DNA from: Rotaria macrura
Lineage: Eukaryota > Rotifera > Eurotatoria > Philodinida > Philodinidae
Reading direction: 5' to 3'
Length of the DNA: 64,000 nucleotides
NCBI GenBank assembly: GCA_900239685.1
Contig: OENT01000851.1
Location: 1-64,000, forward strand
In this document: piece by piece, positions 11,440 through 22,346 of the stretch
Layout: the number at the start of each line of letters is the position of its first letter
How positions within the stretch are numbered: the stretch's first letter is position 1
Notes under the pieces: generated by a model
Told to the model about the DNA's origin: nothing
Databases searched by the model: none
The model's input: only the letters and a program-made list of their open reading frames with translations
Made by a program: the position numbers and the translations under genes

Positions 11440-12523
11440 CAGAGCTCTGCGGGATGCGGGACAATCCCGCCTAATCCCGTCCCGGGACGGGACACGAGAT
11501 GGCGAATTTTGCGGGACGTGACGGGACAAGATGAATTTACTAAAGCGTCCCGCCAAGTTCATAAGGCGCAGAGTTTTCACACATTATCTTACATTTATCG
11601 CAGTTGTGCGACATCTAATTTTTAAACAGATCGATAGTAAAAGAAATCATTCACATAAAAAAATGTTTAATGTTTTTTTTATGTACTCTTCCTTAAATTA
11701 TTTAAATTTAAATTTAAATCAAATAGAATAAAACACAATTGTGACATTTCGACAATAGAAGTTGTCTTCTTCAGATGATGTTGTACGTAAATGTATAGGT
11801 ATTCGTTTTCTCTTCTTTTATATAGTATGACAATAGGATGGAGGAAGAAGGTAAATAGTCCATATATCCTACCAGTTTCACCTTCTTGCCGTCCCACCAT
11901 CATAATATAAAATAAAATAAAATAAAAAGAATACCTATACATTCATGTACAACATCATCTGAAGAAGACAACTTCGATTGTCGAAACGTCATAATTGTGT
12001 TTTATTCTATTTATTTAAATAAAAATAATTCAAGGAAGAGTCTATAGAAAACATTATAATATCAATGACTATATCCCTCCTAATGAACCGAGAAAAATTC
12101 ACATTAAAAAAGAAAACGTAAACTAGCTACGTTATTTCAACCGTATATCCAGAAAAAAAGAGTTGCCTACATCCCAGCTCTATCATTCCAGCTATTGGAT
12201 ACTGCAGGAATCGGCAGAAAAGATGCGGCAAAACAGTTGTATCCCGCAGGAAAATATGGGAAACACCGGAACACTGAAGCAGTATTCCGACCAGAAAATG
12301 ATCAGATTTTCCCCTGATAATTTCCTGTCAGTCCCTGCCGGAAAGAACAGAAATTCCCTGGAATATACCGAAAAAAGTATGACAATTTTCTGACCGGAAT
12401 TCTGCTTCCATTTTCAGGTTATTTTCAATGTTTTCCTACGATAACCGGCCTGTACTTCTCGATCTAGGATACGACAGAAGTAGGCGGGACGGGACACCTT
12501 GTAGGTTGTCCCGCGGAGCTCTG
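11440..12523. mobile_element. Non-autonomous hAT-type DNA transposon with exact 8-bp duplication
   Basis: Terminal inverted repeats match at 14 of 15 positions (left cagagctctgcggga; reverse complement of the right end cagagctccgcggga). Both ends are flanked by the identical octamer ctggttat (11432-11439 and 12524-12531). An 8-bp duplication and a CAG-initial terminus are typical of the hAT superfamily. Both subterminal regions are rich in GCGGGAC/GTCCCGC motifs on both strands (11449-11560, 12483-12515), as expected for transposase-binding arrays. There is no transposase frame. The interior holds a separate palindromic element (11721-12012) and a second, shorter inverted repeat at about 12275-12420, and is noticeably more GC-rich than the host DNA near its right end. 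Confidence 0.85.
11721..12012. mobile_element. Palindromic MITE nested inside the hAT-type element
   Basis: Two 84-bp arms (11721-11804 and 11929-12012) are reverse complements of each other with only a handful of mismatches, and surround a 124-bp centre. The outer ends read aaatagaataaaac. The flanks are AT-rich (ttaaattt/atttaaat), so a duplication cannot be defined with certainty. It lies wholly within the larger element, so it either inserted later or belongs to its structure. The high arm identity suggests a fairly young element or conversion between arms. Confidence 0.75.
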
Positions 12524-12531
12524 CTGGTTAT
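12524..12531 (+). repeat. Right 8-bp target-site duplication of the hAT-type element
   Basis: Octamer ctggttat, identical to 11432-11439. Confidence 0.85.
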
Positions 12532-15500
12532 CTATTCTGATGACTGGTATTCTTCGCCTATTATCTACCTCCTGTTTTCCAGGCTATCCCAGTCCTTATA
12601 GGTACACAATCAGTACTTATATAATAGTAAACTCTGTTTATAATAGACGCATTACTGCGTGTATCACTGATCTGAATCTATCAAACTACGTAGATACAAT
12701 ATAGAAACTTCCGCACAATCCAACATAGTATTAATACTGTTTTAGACATCTTATCTCATAGAAACACAAGTGAAAACTTTCTTAAATTAAAATTTCTATT
12801 GTCACAGTTATCCTAATGATATAGCAGCGATCAAACAAGAGTACAGAGAATCATGGAATCATTGATAACTTGAAACTATTTGGGATATTAAGTGTATCAT
12901 CTGATTCTTCTGTATGATATTTTTTTCAAATACAAAATGTCATAATTAATTGAGTGTTTTTTTTATTTTCAAAAATGCAATAAATCATATCTACATGAGT
13001 AGCTCTAATATCCTTGATTTTGAAATATTGCAGTTGCCCACTCATGCATTGCTCGTTCTAATTAAAATATATACACATTCCTCTATGCGGCTATGATGAA
13101 TACTTAACACTTACAGATGTCTGATAGAATGATACTGAAGATTTAGTTCTGTTTGGCTTTCATTTTTCAAAATTAGGTCGACTTTGGTTCACTATTCGTT
13201 CTCAATGTTTTCTCGAGTATTATTATGACTACAAGGTAATGATTGTGCCCGGGTGAATTCTATGAATTCCTATAAATTGAAAACGAAACTGACCTTAGCG
13301 TCTCACTTAATTTCTCTATGACTATTGTTAACTCAATAATCTAAAGCATAAAACTTTGAATGTTTTAATATTGAATTGGCTACACATGAAAATGCGCATA
13401 TGATACTGCTCGAAATATGGTTTGAATTTGGATTTCATATTCGCACACAACAAAACACTTGATAATATGATTTTTCGTATAACAATGACACTATCAGAAT
13501 TTTCCATCAATCAAAAGAGGAAAACGATTGCAAATTTTACTTTATACGTAAATCTTCAGTATCACAATCGAAGTGAAACACAAAAGCTTGTACTGAAATT
13601 AAACTACTAGAATGATGATGATTCGAAACAGCTGAATCCAATTGAATATCTCTATTGGACAGCGTTTAGAATTCGTCCATTCGAGAAGAAACATCGGATA
13701 CATCTCTAGAAATGTAAATTGCACATATTTATGTAATAGTTTATTCAAAAGATGCAATATCCTTCCCCTGCAGAATACTGTGTTCTCTAAAAATCTTGTT
13801 TGAAAATAGTTTCGAATTCGAACATAGAACAAATTGTATGATTTGTTCAGCTAATGAATTCATATGTAGAATAACATTATGTCGAAAATGAATTTCCTGA
13901 TGTTGTTTGAGAACCTAGTCAGAGGACGTATGTACAACATAATAGACGACCGAAGATATACTGCATAGTAGATAGTGGCAAATATACTCGAACAGAACGC
14001 TAGTCAATGATGCATGGCGTTTAGCAAGAAATCATCGAACAATATTATTTACAAATATCATTATAGCCTGTGTCAAAGATGGAACACAGTTCTCATCGAT
14101 TGTTAACGAGCAAAATAGTTTGATTTTAGATTAGCATTTTACTTGACTAATTTTAATTTATAATACTTATTTTGCACAAGAGTATTAAATTTCTGAAAAT
14201 ATGTACAAACTTAAAAGATGGAAACTGTCAATGATCATCGTACACAGTAAATAATCCCTTAGATAGTTGTATAAATCATGAAAAGAAGATGCAAGTGCAA
14301 ATCGCTAGCCGATACATAGCCATGATACTTATGGCTCATACATCTGCTAAGTTAAAACTAGCCATGTCAACAAGTAGAACTTAGTAAAACATAAAAACTT
14401 ACCATGATTGAAAAACACTTGGAATATGATATATGTCATATCAGCATCTGAAACATTACCGATGACTTCACTGACAAAGGGCAGTCGTATAATAACTCTG
14501 TAAAATATTCAGAAAGATCATACAGAGTACCATATAGAAATGCTTGCAATAATTTATACTCCAATGGATTGCAGTGTATTCTATCTACCTGTCGTATTCT
14601 GTGACCGTCGGAAATCTGTCGTATTTTCCCTTGTCATCATGATGTATGATGTTAAGAAGATTTGTGTATGATATCTATTCGTTGCATTCTGCCTCGAAGG
14701 ATTTCAAAAGTTGAAAAAATTTCATTAAAATGATGAGAAAGAAATTTTCATTAATTAGAACGTATGACTTTGGTTCAAGCTAAAGGTGACTGCATTAAAA
14801 TGTACTTTTTCTTAATAAATAAGGTTGAAATATAACTATGACGAAGTTCGTTAAATCATAGGACATGCTGGTTGTTGAGCTCTGTTGAGGTGCTTCCAGT
14901 CAGTACATGGAAAACGGAGGTAACGCACAGACATGAATTTTTTAAACTAAAGTCCTGGATATAAAATTTTATTTTGTATTTGGAATTATCGGTTTAGAAC
15001 ATCAAAGTAATTATGTTCATTTGTATTTCAAGCTACTATTACTGGTTTTGTGTCTGATAATTTGTCTGTTTTTGAGATATGACAAGAGACAAAAGAGCTT
15101 TTGCAAGCCACTTTTGCACAAAAATACTGAATTTTGTCTGATGACTACCATTCATTCTCTTAATTATTAAAAATACATTGCAAACATCGACGCAGAATAT
15201 ACGAAAACCTACCTAAAAAATTAAAATGAATAAGATTGGTTGTTTTATGCCGGAGAATTTGAGTGCTCAACTTCAACCAAGCTAGTTGACCGTTAGCCGT
15301 TTTTCATGAGTAAATAGAAAGAACTCAAAAAAGTTGTTAAGGTTTCATGCTAAACATGTTTACGCTGATGAAAAATCTGATTGCATAAAAGAACGCAAGA
15401 CAACTGTTGATCTTCGAAAAACATGACTCCGTTCTAATAATAACCGCATATGTATGTCCACCCGTCTACACAGAGAAGTAAGAGAAAGTGGCACGAAACT

Positions 15501-16120
15501 TACATTTTGAAATATACAGTTTTCTAATTGATTTGTGATGTATTTGTTAGAAATATGTTTTGATGAAGAATAAAATTGAAACATCCAAGGAAGAAGTCGA
15601 TGATTAATTCAAGAAACGATAGTGATCACACTTGTAGTAAATAACTGAATGAAAAGCATTCTTATATGTATCTCTTGATAGGCATATTTTATGAGTTACG
15701 TTCATATTTCTACAAAATCGCTACTTCAAAAATGTTTCAGGCTTATATAAAATAGAAAAAGAGAGAGAAAGCGGGACATGAAAAAGATAATCACTGGGTG
15801 GTGATATTTATGCTGACGCATCATTCTACGGAGAGTATACTTGATTCTGAATGCCGTAACCATATTGACGAACCGTTCAACAAGCAGAAACGATAATGAC
15901 GGAGTAGAACATCTCAAACTAGAAGAAGAAAAGAAAAGACAAGGACAGAAAACATTATCAAGTTCATTGTATGAATTTATTAAGATATTGAAAAGAAAAT
16001 GATTAGATACTATATATCCAACTCAAAAGAAGTTGAAGCATCAACATTAGTATGCCAGAAGAGAGTAAAGTCGTTAATATATGTTAAAATTATTTCAAAC
16101 AATTTAGACATTTTCGAGTG
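12532..16120. other. Intergenic stretch, no gene recognised
   Basis: AT-rich spacer between two palindromic elements. Short frames at 13328-13832, 15360-15584 and 15726-15917 have no recognisable similarity or splice context. Confidence 0.5.
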
Positions 16121-16434
16121 AGTGTTGTAGGTATCGTCCCGTTTCGTCGACACGCCATTAAGTGTTCCGCTTGGTCGACAGAAAATTTTCTCCTATTACG
16201 TCGACAACTATTTTATCGCTTTGATATCCTGCAATTTAATGATTAAGCGTTTGGTCAACAAGTTAAGGTCTAATTCATTAATCATAAAATGAATATGCAG
16301 TTTTATTAAAGTTAAAAGCCACTTGATCTGTGGGTTAGTGAATAAAAGTCAAAATTCAATTTGATATGGACACAAGTTTGATTGGATAAATTTTTGCAGT
16401 GTCCATTGAGTTTTTCTTTGGGGAAAACTTGTTT

Positions 16435-17012
16435 TTATCACCACAATTAGGTAGTTCTGATCACCAAACGCGTTTTTCAATAGTTTTGATCACCAAAATT
16501 TTTAGGATACAAATGATCCCACAAAACAGATACATTTGAAGACCAAATTTTTTCAAAACATTAAAACGGTGCGCCATCTTTTTCCTTGGTATTCAGTAAC
16601 AGTTACATTTTGTCAGTTTTCCTGTTCTTCTACATGTTATGTATAAATAATAAGTTACTAAAAGTCTATTCGTGCGAACACTCACTTGGTCTAGCATATC
16701 TATTCAATTTATATCAAGTCAACGATAAAACACGTTTTCAACAGCTAGGTAAAAGGACGTCCCAAGAAAATTAAACCAGTCTCTGGTAGTAAATAGATAA
16801 TGTGATAAATTTCATGCAGTATTCATTGTCTATGTGTTATTTTTTGTTCTCAACTTAATCCTTTTGGAAAAATAAATATTTTGGATGAAATTCGAAAAAT
16901 CTGGTGATCGAATGTGTCTGTTTTGTGTGATCATTTGTATCTTACAATTTTTGGTGATCAAAACTATCGGAAAAAGTGTTTGGTGATCAAAACTATTCTT
17001 TTTTGATGATCA
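16435..17012. repeat. Inner inverted repeat with GATCACCAAA motifs
   Basis: The stretch 16435-16560 (several copies of tgatcaccaaa, then acaaatgatccc and aaaacagata) is matched in reverse complement at about 16895-17012 (ttggtgatcaaaa repeated). It lies between the arms of the 16129-17486 element and has an AT-rich centre of about 330 bp without a gene. It may be an earlier or later insertion. Confidence 0.65.
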
Positions 17013-17032
17013 AAAATACTCCCACCCTTTTT

Positions 17033-17190
17033 CTGTTTATTAATCTGAAAATCGTTCTGAGTGAAACCTAACTCTTACTGAGAACAATCCGAAACACCTT
17101 AATAATGGATGCCACCGGTTTCCTGACTTTCGCACTTTTCTTAGCAACAGTTAGATTTCACTCGGAACGATTTTCCGATTAATAAATAGA
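17033..17190. repeat. Third, smallest inverted repeat of the nested set
   Basis: About 50-bp arms at 17033-17083 and 17140-17190 (for example aaaatcgttctgagtgaaa against the reverse complement of tttcactcggaacgatttt) surround a short centre. It sits between the GATCACCAAA repeat and the right outer arm. Confidence 0.6.
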
Positions 17191-17887
17191 AAAACTCAAC
17201 GGACACTGCAAAAATTTATCCAATCAAACTTGTGTCCATATCAAAGTGAATTATGACTTTTATTCACTAACCCACAGATGAAGTGGCTTTTAACTTTAAA
17301 AAAAACTGCATATTCATTTTATGATTTATGGATTAGGCCTTAAATTGTCGACCAAGAGCTTAATCATTAAATTGCGGGATATCAAAGGGATAAAATAGTT
17401 GTCGACGTAATAGGAAAAAAATTCTGTCAACCAAGCGGGAAATTCCTCTAATTGGGCTTAATTAGTCGACCGAACGGGACTGAACCAGTATTGTGCAATT
17501 GAATGCAATAACAAAACTTTGCTGCATAAGAAAATGCTGATTAATAAATCATTTTCGTAATTATCAATCAATCCGAAACAGGTATTATCTCAAGCTATAA
17601 AAAATAAACGAGAACAAAGGTTCAACTGCACAAAATATTGATAAACTAACATGCAAAATATTCTTTCTTTGTGACACGAACAACAAATGTGTGACTTTTA
17701 AATAACTAAGAAAAAAGCAATTACGTTGTCATTTGAAAGAATGAAATTGAATATCATTCACTACATGAAATTCAACTACGTGCCACGACCTAGTCAAGTA
17801 ATCCAGTTACCGAGAGTCAGGTGTGGATTCTTTCCAAATGTCGATCATTTCCAATAGAATGCGATCGATAACAAGACTATCCAACCG

Positions 17888-18257
17888 CCCCCGTGTGGAA
17901 AATATTATATTATGGGAGATTAAAGTACATTATAATCCGATTTGTCTGCACCGAAATCTAAATTATAAGCGATTGAAATCGTCGTCAACAACGATAATTT
18001 GATTTTTAATCAAACAATAATCTTAAAAATCCGGTAAAATTTTGATTAAAATCATGTATGTTCGATTAAAATCATATGATCTGGATTCAGTAGGATTTTA
18101 ATCAAAATTTTACCAGATTTTTAAGATTATTGTTTGATTAAAAATCAAATTATCTTTGGTGTCGATGGTTTCAATCGATTATAATTCGGATTTTGGTGCA
18201 AACAAATCGAATAATAATCTAATTGAATTTCCCATAATTTAATATTTTTTCACTGGG
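17888..18257. mobile_element. Near-complete palindromic MITE, about 370 bp
   Basis: The sequence from cccgtgtggaaaatatta at the left to taatattttttcactggg at the right folds on itself almost completely. Inner blocks such as ttgatttttaatcaaacaat and its reverse complement are nearly identical, around a centre near 18055-18085. The termini (cccgtg/cccagtg) differ slightly and no clear target duplication is visible. It carries no coding capacity. It is about 400 bp from the larger foldback. Confidence 0.7.
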
Positions 18258-19854
18258 CTAGCTTCATCTATGAATACCTAACAACACAACATGCTGAATA
18301 TCTAGTTCGTAAAAAACTCTTTTCCATTACGCGTAGTTCGATTTCACATTGTGCATCATTGAAGCAACAGAAATGAAGTACAAATAACAACTTCACAGCT
18401 CATATATGCTACAGTGAATTCTTTGTTTCGTATGATTCTCAACTGGTTACTAAAATGATACCAATACTTTAACTGAACAAAGATAAAGTCGGGTTTTATG
18501 GTGCCAACAAATGAAAAATTGAAAACAAAAAGTTGCATACTAATTTGTATTTTATTTGTACTGACTTTTCACATGTATGAGGAAAGATTATTCTTTTTAT
18601 GTTTCAACCAATTAGTATACGAATTCGCACTAACAACAGAAAAAACACCAAAGTATACTAACTAACGATAACTGTAGAAATTAAACCATTTTGAAATATT
18701 TTATTTTTGTATGATTATTCATAGGATATGTTTTCCAGCCATGAATCAAAGTTTGTTTAAAAGAACGAGCCCCTAAGATTGGAGACACGAGATGATCCAC
18801 AACTCGATATCAGCTATGACTTCTTGACTGACTCCAATGAGTTACACATATGTATGTACTATTTTCGATTGATCAATTTCAATTACTTACACCAGTTTTA
18901 TATTTATATTTATTATTATCAGCCTCAGCTTCTTTCGCTCATTTCTCTATGAACTCGTACGATGTGAATGAGACAGTTATTTTTAACATAAGATATTGAC
19001 GTTAAAAATGAAACCATGTGAGCATCTTATCATAATCAGTTTGAATCCTAATCGTCTTCTCATGTTCATGCTTACAAGGATGACACACTAGCCGACATTA
19101 TCATTTATATCGACTTACATATCAATAAAAATTACAAAACCGGAGAAACAGTATTGTTTGAATCAAATAAAAATAGAAACGATGTTTATCAATCAAATAT
19201 CTTATGAAATACTTTCTTAAATATGATGGACGGGCGTATGTACTGTCGAAGATCCGGAAAAAATATTTACGTATAGTTTGTATTAACTAGCGTAACATAT
19301 GACAAGGAGCCTGAAATGAAATGCCGGTGAAACTTGTGGAAGAATGTAATTTGAAATTTTCCAACTAGTAATACCAGTCAGAATCGCATGAAAATATATT
19401 AGTGCCTGAATAGCTATGCCCATGAATTTGTCAGGAGTTAACATGATTCGGTTGTCGAAATACACAAACAGAACAGCGTTCCTTCGCATGGATTCAATGT
19501 CCCCACTATATAGCATGAAGAGGAAATTCAAGATCAAGACTAAAAAATGGAATTGATTTTTCTTCTATTCATCAATTCTAAAACTATCTACTGTTGATTT
19601 ATAAATGGGATTCAAATATTGACAGTTGTCTGCCGACTATAATAAACCTTCTTTTTTCGATGTCGTCTATTTAGAAGTAATACTTTGAATATGAGACGAT
19701 TTATCGGATTTGTGTGATTTGACTAATACATAGAAGAATTGTTTTTTTATTAATTATTGTGAAAATCTAAATATGATGCAGAATTCTTGTTCTATTCAAA
19801 AGCAGTGAAAATTTCGTCGAAATATATGTGGTTGTCTATCAAATTTTCGAAACA
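18258..19854. other. Intergenic stretch, no gene recognised
   Basis: AT-rich spacer. A minus-strand frame at 19283-19537 (84 codons, hydrophobic in part) has no family resemblance and no obvious splice partners; it is left uncalled. Confidence 0.45.
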
Positions 19855-21241
19855 TCAAACATCTGTTTTTATATTTTCATTATCGATATCATTCTCGAAG
19901 TGTGATTGTTCAACGTTTTTCTTTTTCCCCATAAAGGAATCTTTGGATTGTGAAAGACGTTTGAGTGCTCCTTTCAACAGTTCTGTTTGCACACCAACAG
20001 ACAGATATGGAGCTTGATCAAGATTAACTGTGGTTTCTTGTAGCTCCTCGGTCTCAACTTTGAACGATCAAAGTTTGACCCTCATATACCCAACACTGTT
20101 CATCGCTGCCTCGAGAAATGTACCAATTTTTCAAGTTGTGCCAAACTACGATTATACTTACCAATGCCAACATTCCCTTCATCAAATAACCTTGACCAAA
20201 ATGTACCATGTTGCAATTGATCTAATCGATCAGTACTAATTTTTTTTCCTCTTTGAGGTAAGTCGTGTAAACTTTACAATTTTCCATAGATTTCCTGGAG
20301 TGTTATATGGGCGATTTCTGCTTTCGCCAAGATGATCTCTACTTGTCGAATTAAAGATGAGATGCCACGTTGAAAATATTTATCTAGAGAATCCTTCATC
20401 TGAGCCGCAGAGGTATCTAGAACAAATATCCATATTTCAAGGATTATACCGATTGATTCATCATGATGTGACTCGCTCATGAGAGAAAATCTATTTTTTT
20501 TTCTGTTTGCACAATACCTATCGCACGTTGTCGAGAATTCATTTGATCGGTTATTTTGGAGAAATCATCGAGAAGAAATCTAGTATAGACGTACATTTTA
20601 TCTATAGCGCTCCCAAAAAAAGCAATCATCGTAGAAAGTTGCTCGGCACCATCGTGTGTGAGTTTTTTTAGTTCGATCAATCCTCTGACCAATTCATCTC
20701 TGACAGTGTCATCTATATTACTGTTCATGATTTGTGCTCGAATATTGATCAGTGTAGTCTTAGCTCGAACCAATTGTATTGATGAGCTGACATCTGTATC
20801 TGTCAAATGTTCCGCTATCGAAGCGGTCTTCTCACCCAGTGCATCAAATGGGGGTAAAGGGATCGAGGCTGAGTCACCGTTGGGACAATATCGACATATC
20901 CAAGGTATGTGACATGCATAGGAACAAACGCAGTACACATAGATGCTGTAGACAATGCATACAACGACGCAGATACTGATCAACGGTTTAATAAGCCATT
21001 TCCATACCGTTGCCAAAATATCAGTTAGCTCCTTGCAAACAATTTCTCCGAATGGGCGAGAAACTGATGTTTGATTAGAAGTGCAGTTCGGGTCTCGTTG
21101 ATTATTAGAACTGCTATGGCCTTCATCGTGCATGCGGTTATTCGGAAGATGTGAGTTATCATTGATATGATTGCTACGGCCACCGCTTTGAAATCTACGA
21201 TAACGAGCAATGCTAGCTATTGAATATCTTTTATTGGGCAT
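19855..21241 (-). CDS. Single-pass membrane protein of unknown function, four exons
   Basis: Exons 21241-20518, 20416-20278, 20235-20162 and 20057-19855 join in frame to 379 residues. Introns are 101, 42 and 104 nt with GT-AG ends (donors GTATTG, GTAAAG, GTAAGT; acceptors TTCTAG, AATTAG, TCAAAG). The 42-nt intron is the least certain. The N-terminal 83 residues are polar, rich in Asn, Ser and Arg. A hydrophobic, cysteine-containing segment at about 84-104 forms one membrane span and is followed by a short Cys-rich stretch (104-119). Residues 135-310 look alpha-helical, possibly coiled-coil. The tail is acidic and lysine-rich and contains VGVQTELLKGALKRL. No signal peptide. I recognise no family and assign no function. 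Confidence 0.7.
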
Positions 21242-22346
21242 TGAGAAACAGTAATGTTATGTAGTGGTATATATTGTTATTTACTCTTGTTTTGTTGTTC
21301 TCCTTCTTCTTTATACGTCCACAATATTCTCGCACTTGAATCTTTCCTTTCATTCCTGTTGGAATTTTCTTTTTCGCTACAAACAAAGAAAATATGGATC
21401 ATGATTTGCCCCGCAATGCACGGTGTATTGAAGTAAAATATGAGGTGCTTGATGTGACACATGCGACAAATTCTCGAAGCGTGGTTCGGGTGGGGGCTGA
21501 TTCAAAAAGCTCTTTTTTTGTTGTTCTAATCAAAAAGCAAGCAAAAACGTAAACCCTTATCATTCGATGCTAACTGTAGTCAATACATACGTGAGAATAA
21601 GCATGGATTCTTCCTTCACAGTGATATTGATAGCCACGTCATCAACTTAAAATCCTATAGAATTCAGATTCAATATCAAATATTGTTGCTTCCATTTTCT
21701 TTCTCAAACTGAACGAAATGCACTGAACCTAGAATAGTACGTTTTCAAACAAAGAATAAAATGTTCCACTCCTCAGCCTATGTTCAGCTTTTATTCTGAA
21801 CACGTTCTATCTATATGACAGTTGAAGAAACTCAGCTCAATGTATGCTATTCTTGAATTTCTACTATTGAGATTCGACCCAAGGTAATCAATCCGATACA
21901 GGATATTATAATATTCAATCAATCAATAAAATCTGATTGGATTCTAGGAGACAGATCTACAAATAGATCCGCCGAATGAATCGTATTTCATTAATTGATT
22001 AACACCTAGCACCTGGTGACATTGTTATTTCAGTCACAAGTTCGTATGAAACTCCATGAAATGCCTTCATTCCCATCTGATAATATTCAATACTAAAGAG
22101 CCGATATAAATTCAGCCACCAGATTCTGATAAGATTTGGTCGATTTTATAAAAACTCTAAACAAACAAATTGTATTCCAACCGAGTTCAATTATTCGAAT
22201 GATTCTCCTGGGGAAAAACGAAATACTCATCAATGAAGACATTCTACGATAGGAATTTTTTCCCTTGAGTTAATCGTTAACTTCATGTATCACTTAGAAA
22301 AATACGTCAAAGCTCGAGATTAATTCCTAGCGTTTATTGCACAGAT
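21242..22346. other. Intergenic spacer upstream of the unknown membrane-protein gene
   Basis: Contains the presumed promoter of the minus-strand gene ending at 21241. No gene, RNA or clear repeat was seen. Confidence 0.45.

Larger units (their letters stand above)
16129..17486. mobile_element. Foldback/MITE-type element of 1.36 kb with about 290-bp inverted arms
   Basis: The left arm (16129-16420) and right arm (17187-17486) are reverse complements over roughly 290 bp with scattered mismatches and small gaps. Recurrent blocks such as gtcgac, tttattcactaacccacag and the stretch around gtgtccatatcaa are shared. The ends read ggtatcgtcccgttt and, reverse-complemented, ggttcagtcccgttc. The flanking octamers agtgttgt (16121-16128) and agtattgt (17487-17494) agree at 7 of 8 positions, a possible decayed 8-bp duplication. 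No transposase frame is present. Two further inverted repeats lie within it, listed separately. Confidence 0.78.

Noticed and set aside
11329-11942. Open frames within the hAT-type element (for example 11329-11580 and 11679-11942)
   Set aside because: They cover terminal repeats and palindrome arms and show no transposase motifs.
20058-20161. 53-codon minus-strand frame inside the same gene, read as extra coding sequence
   Set aside because: It is inside an intron with a GTAAGT donor; skipping it joins exon 3 to exon 4 in frame, while reading through meets stops.
19787-20239. Plus-strand frames of 76 and 69 codons
   Set aside because: They are antisense to exons 3 and 4 of the minus-strand membrane-protein gene.
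20477-20480. Apparent frameshift at a run of nine A in the unknown membrane-protein gene, possibly programmed slippage
   Set aside because: A 101-nt intron (20417-20517) with a good TTTGTTCTAG acceptor removes the A run and the stop and restores the frame exactly, so splicing explains it better.
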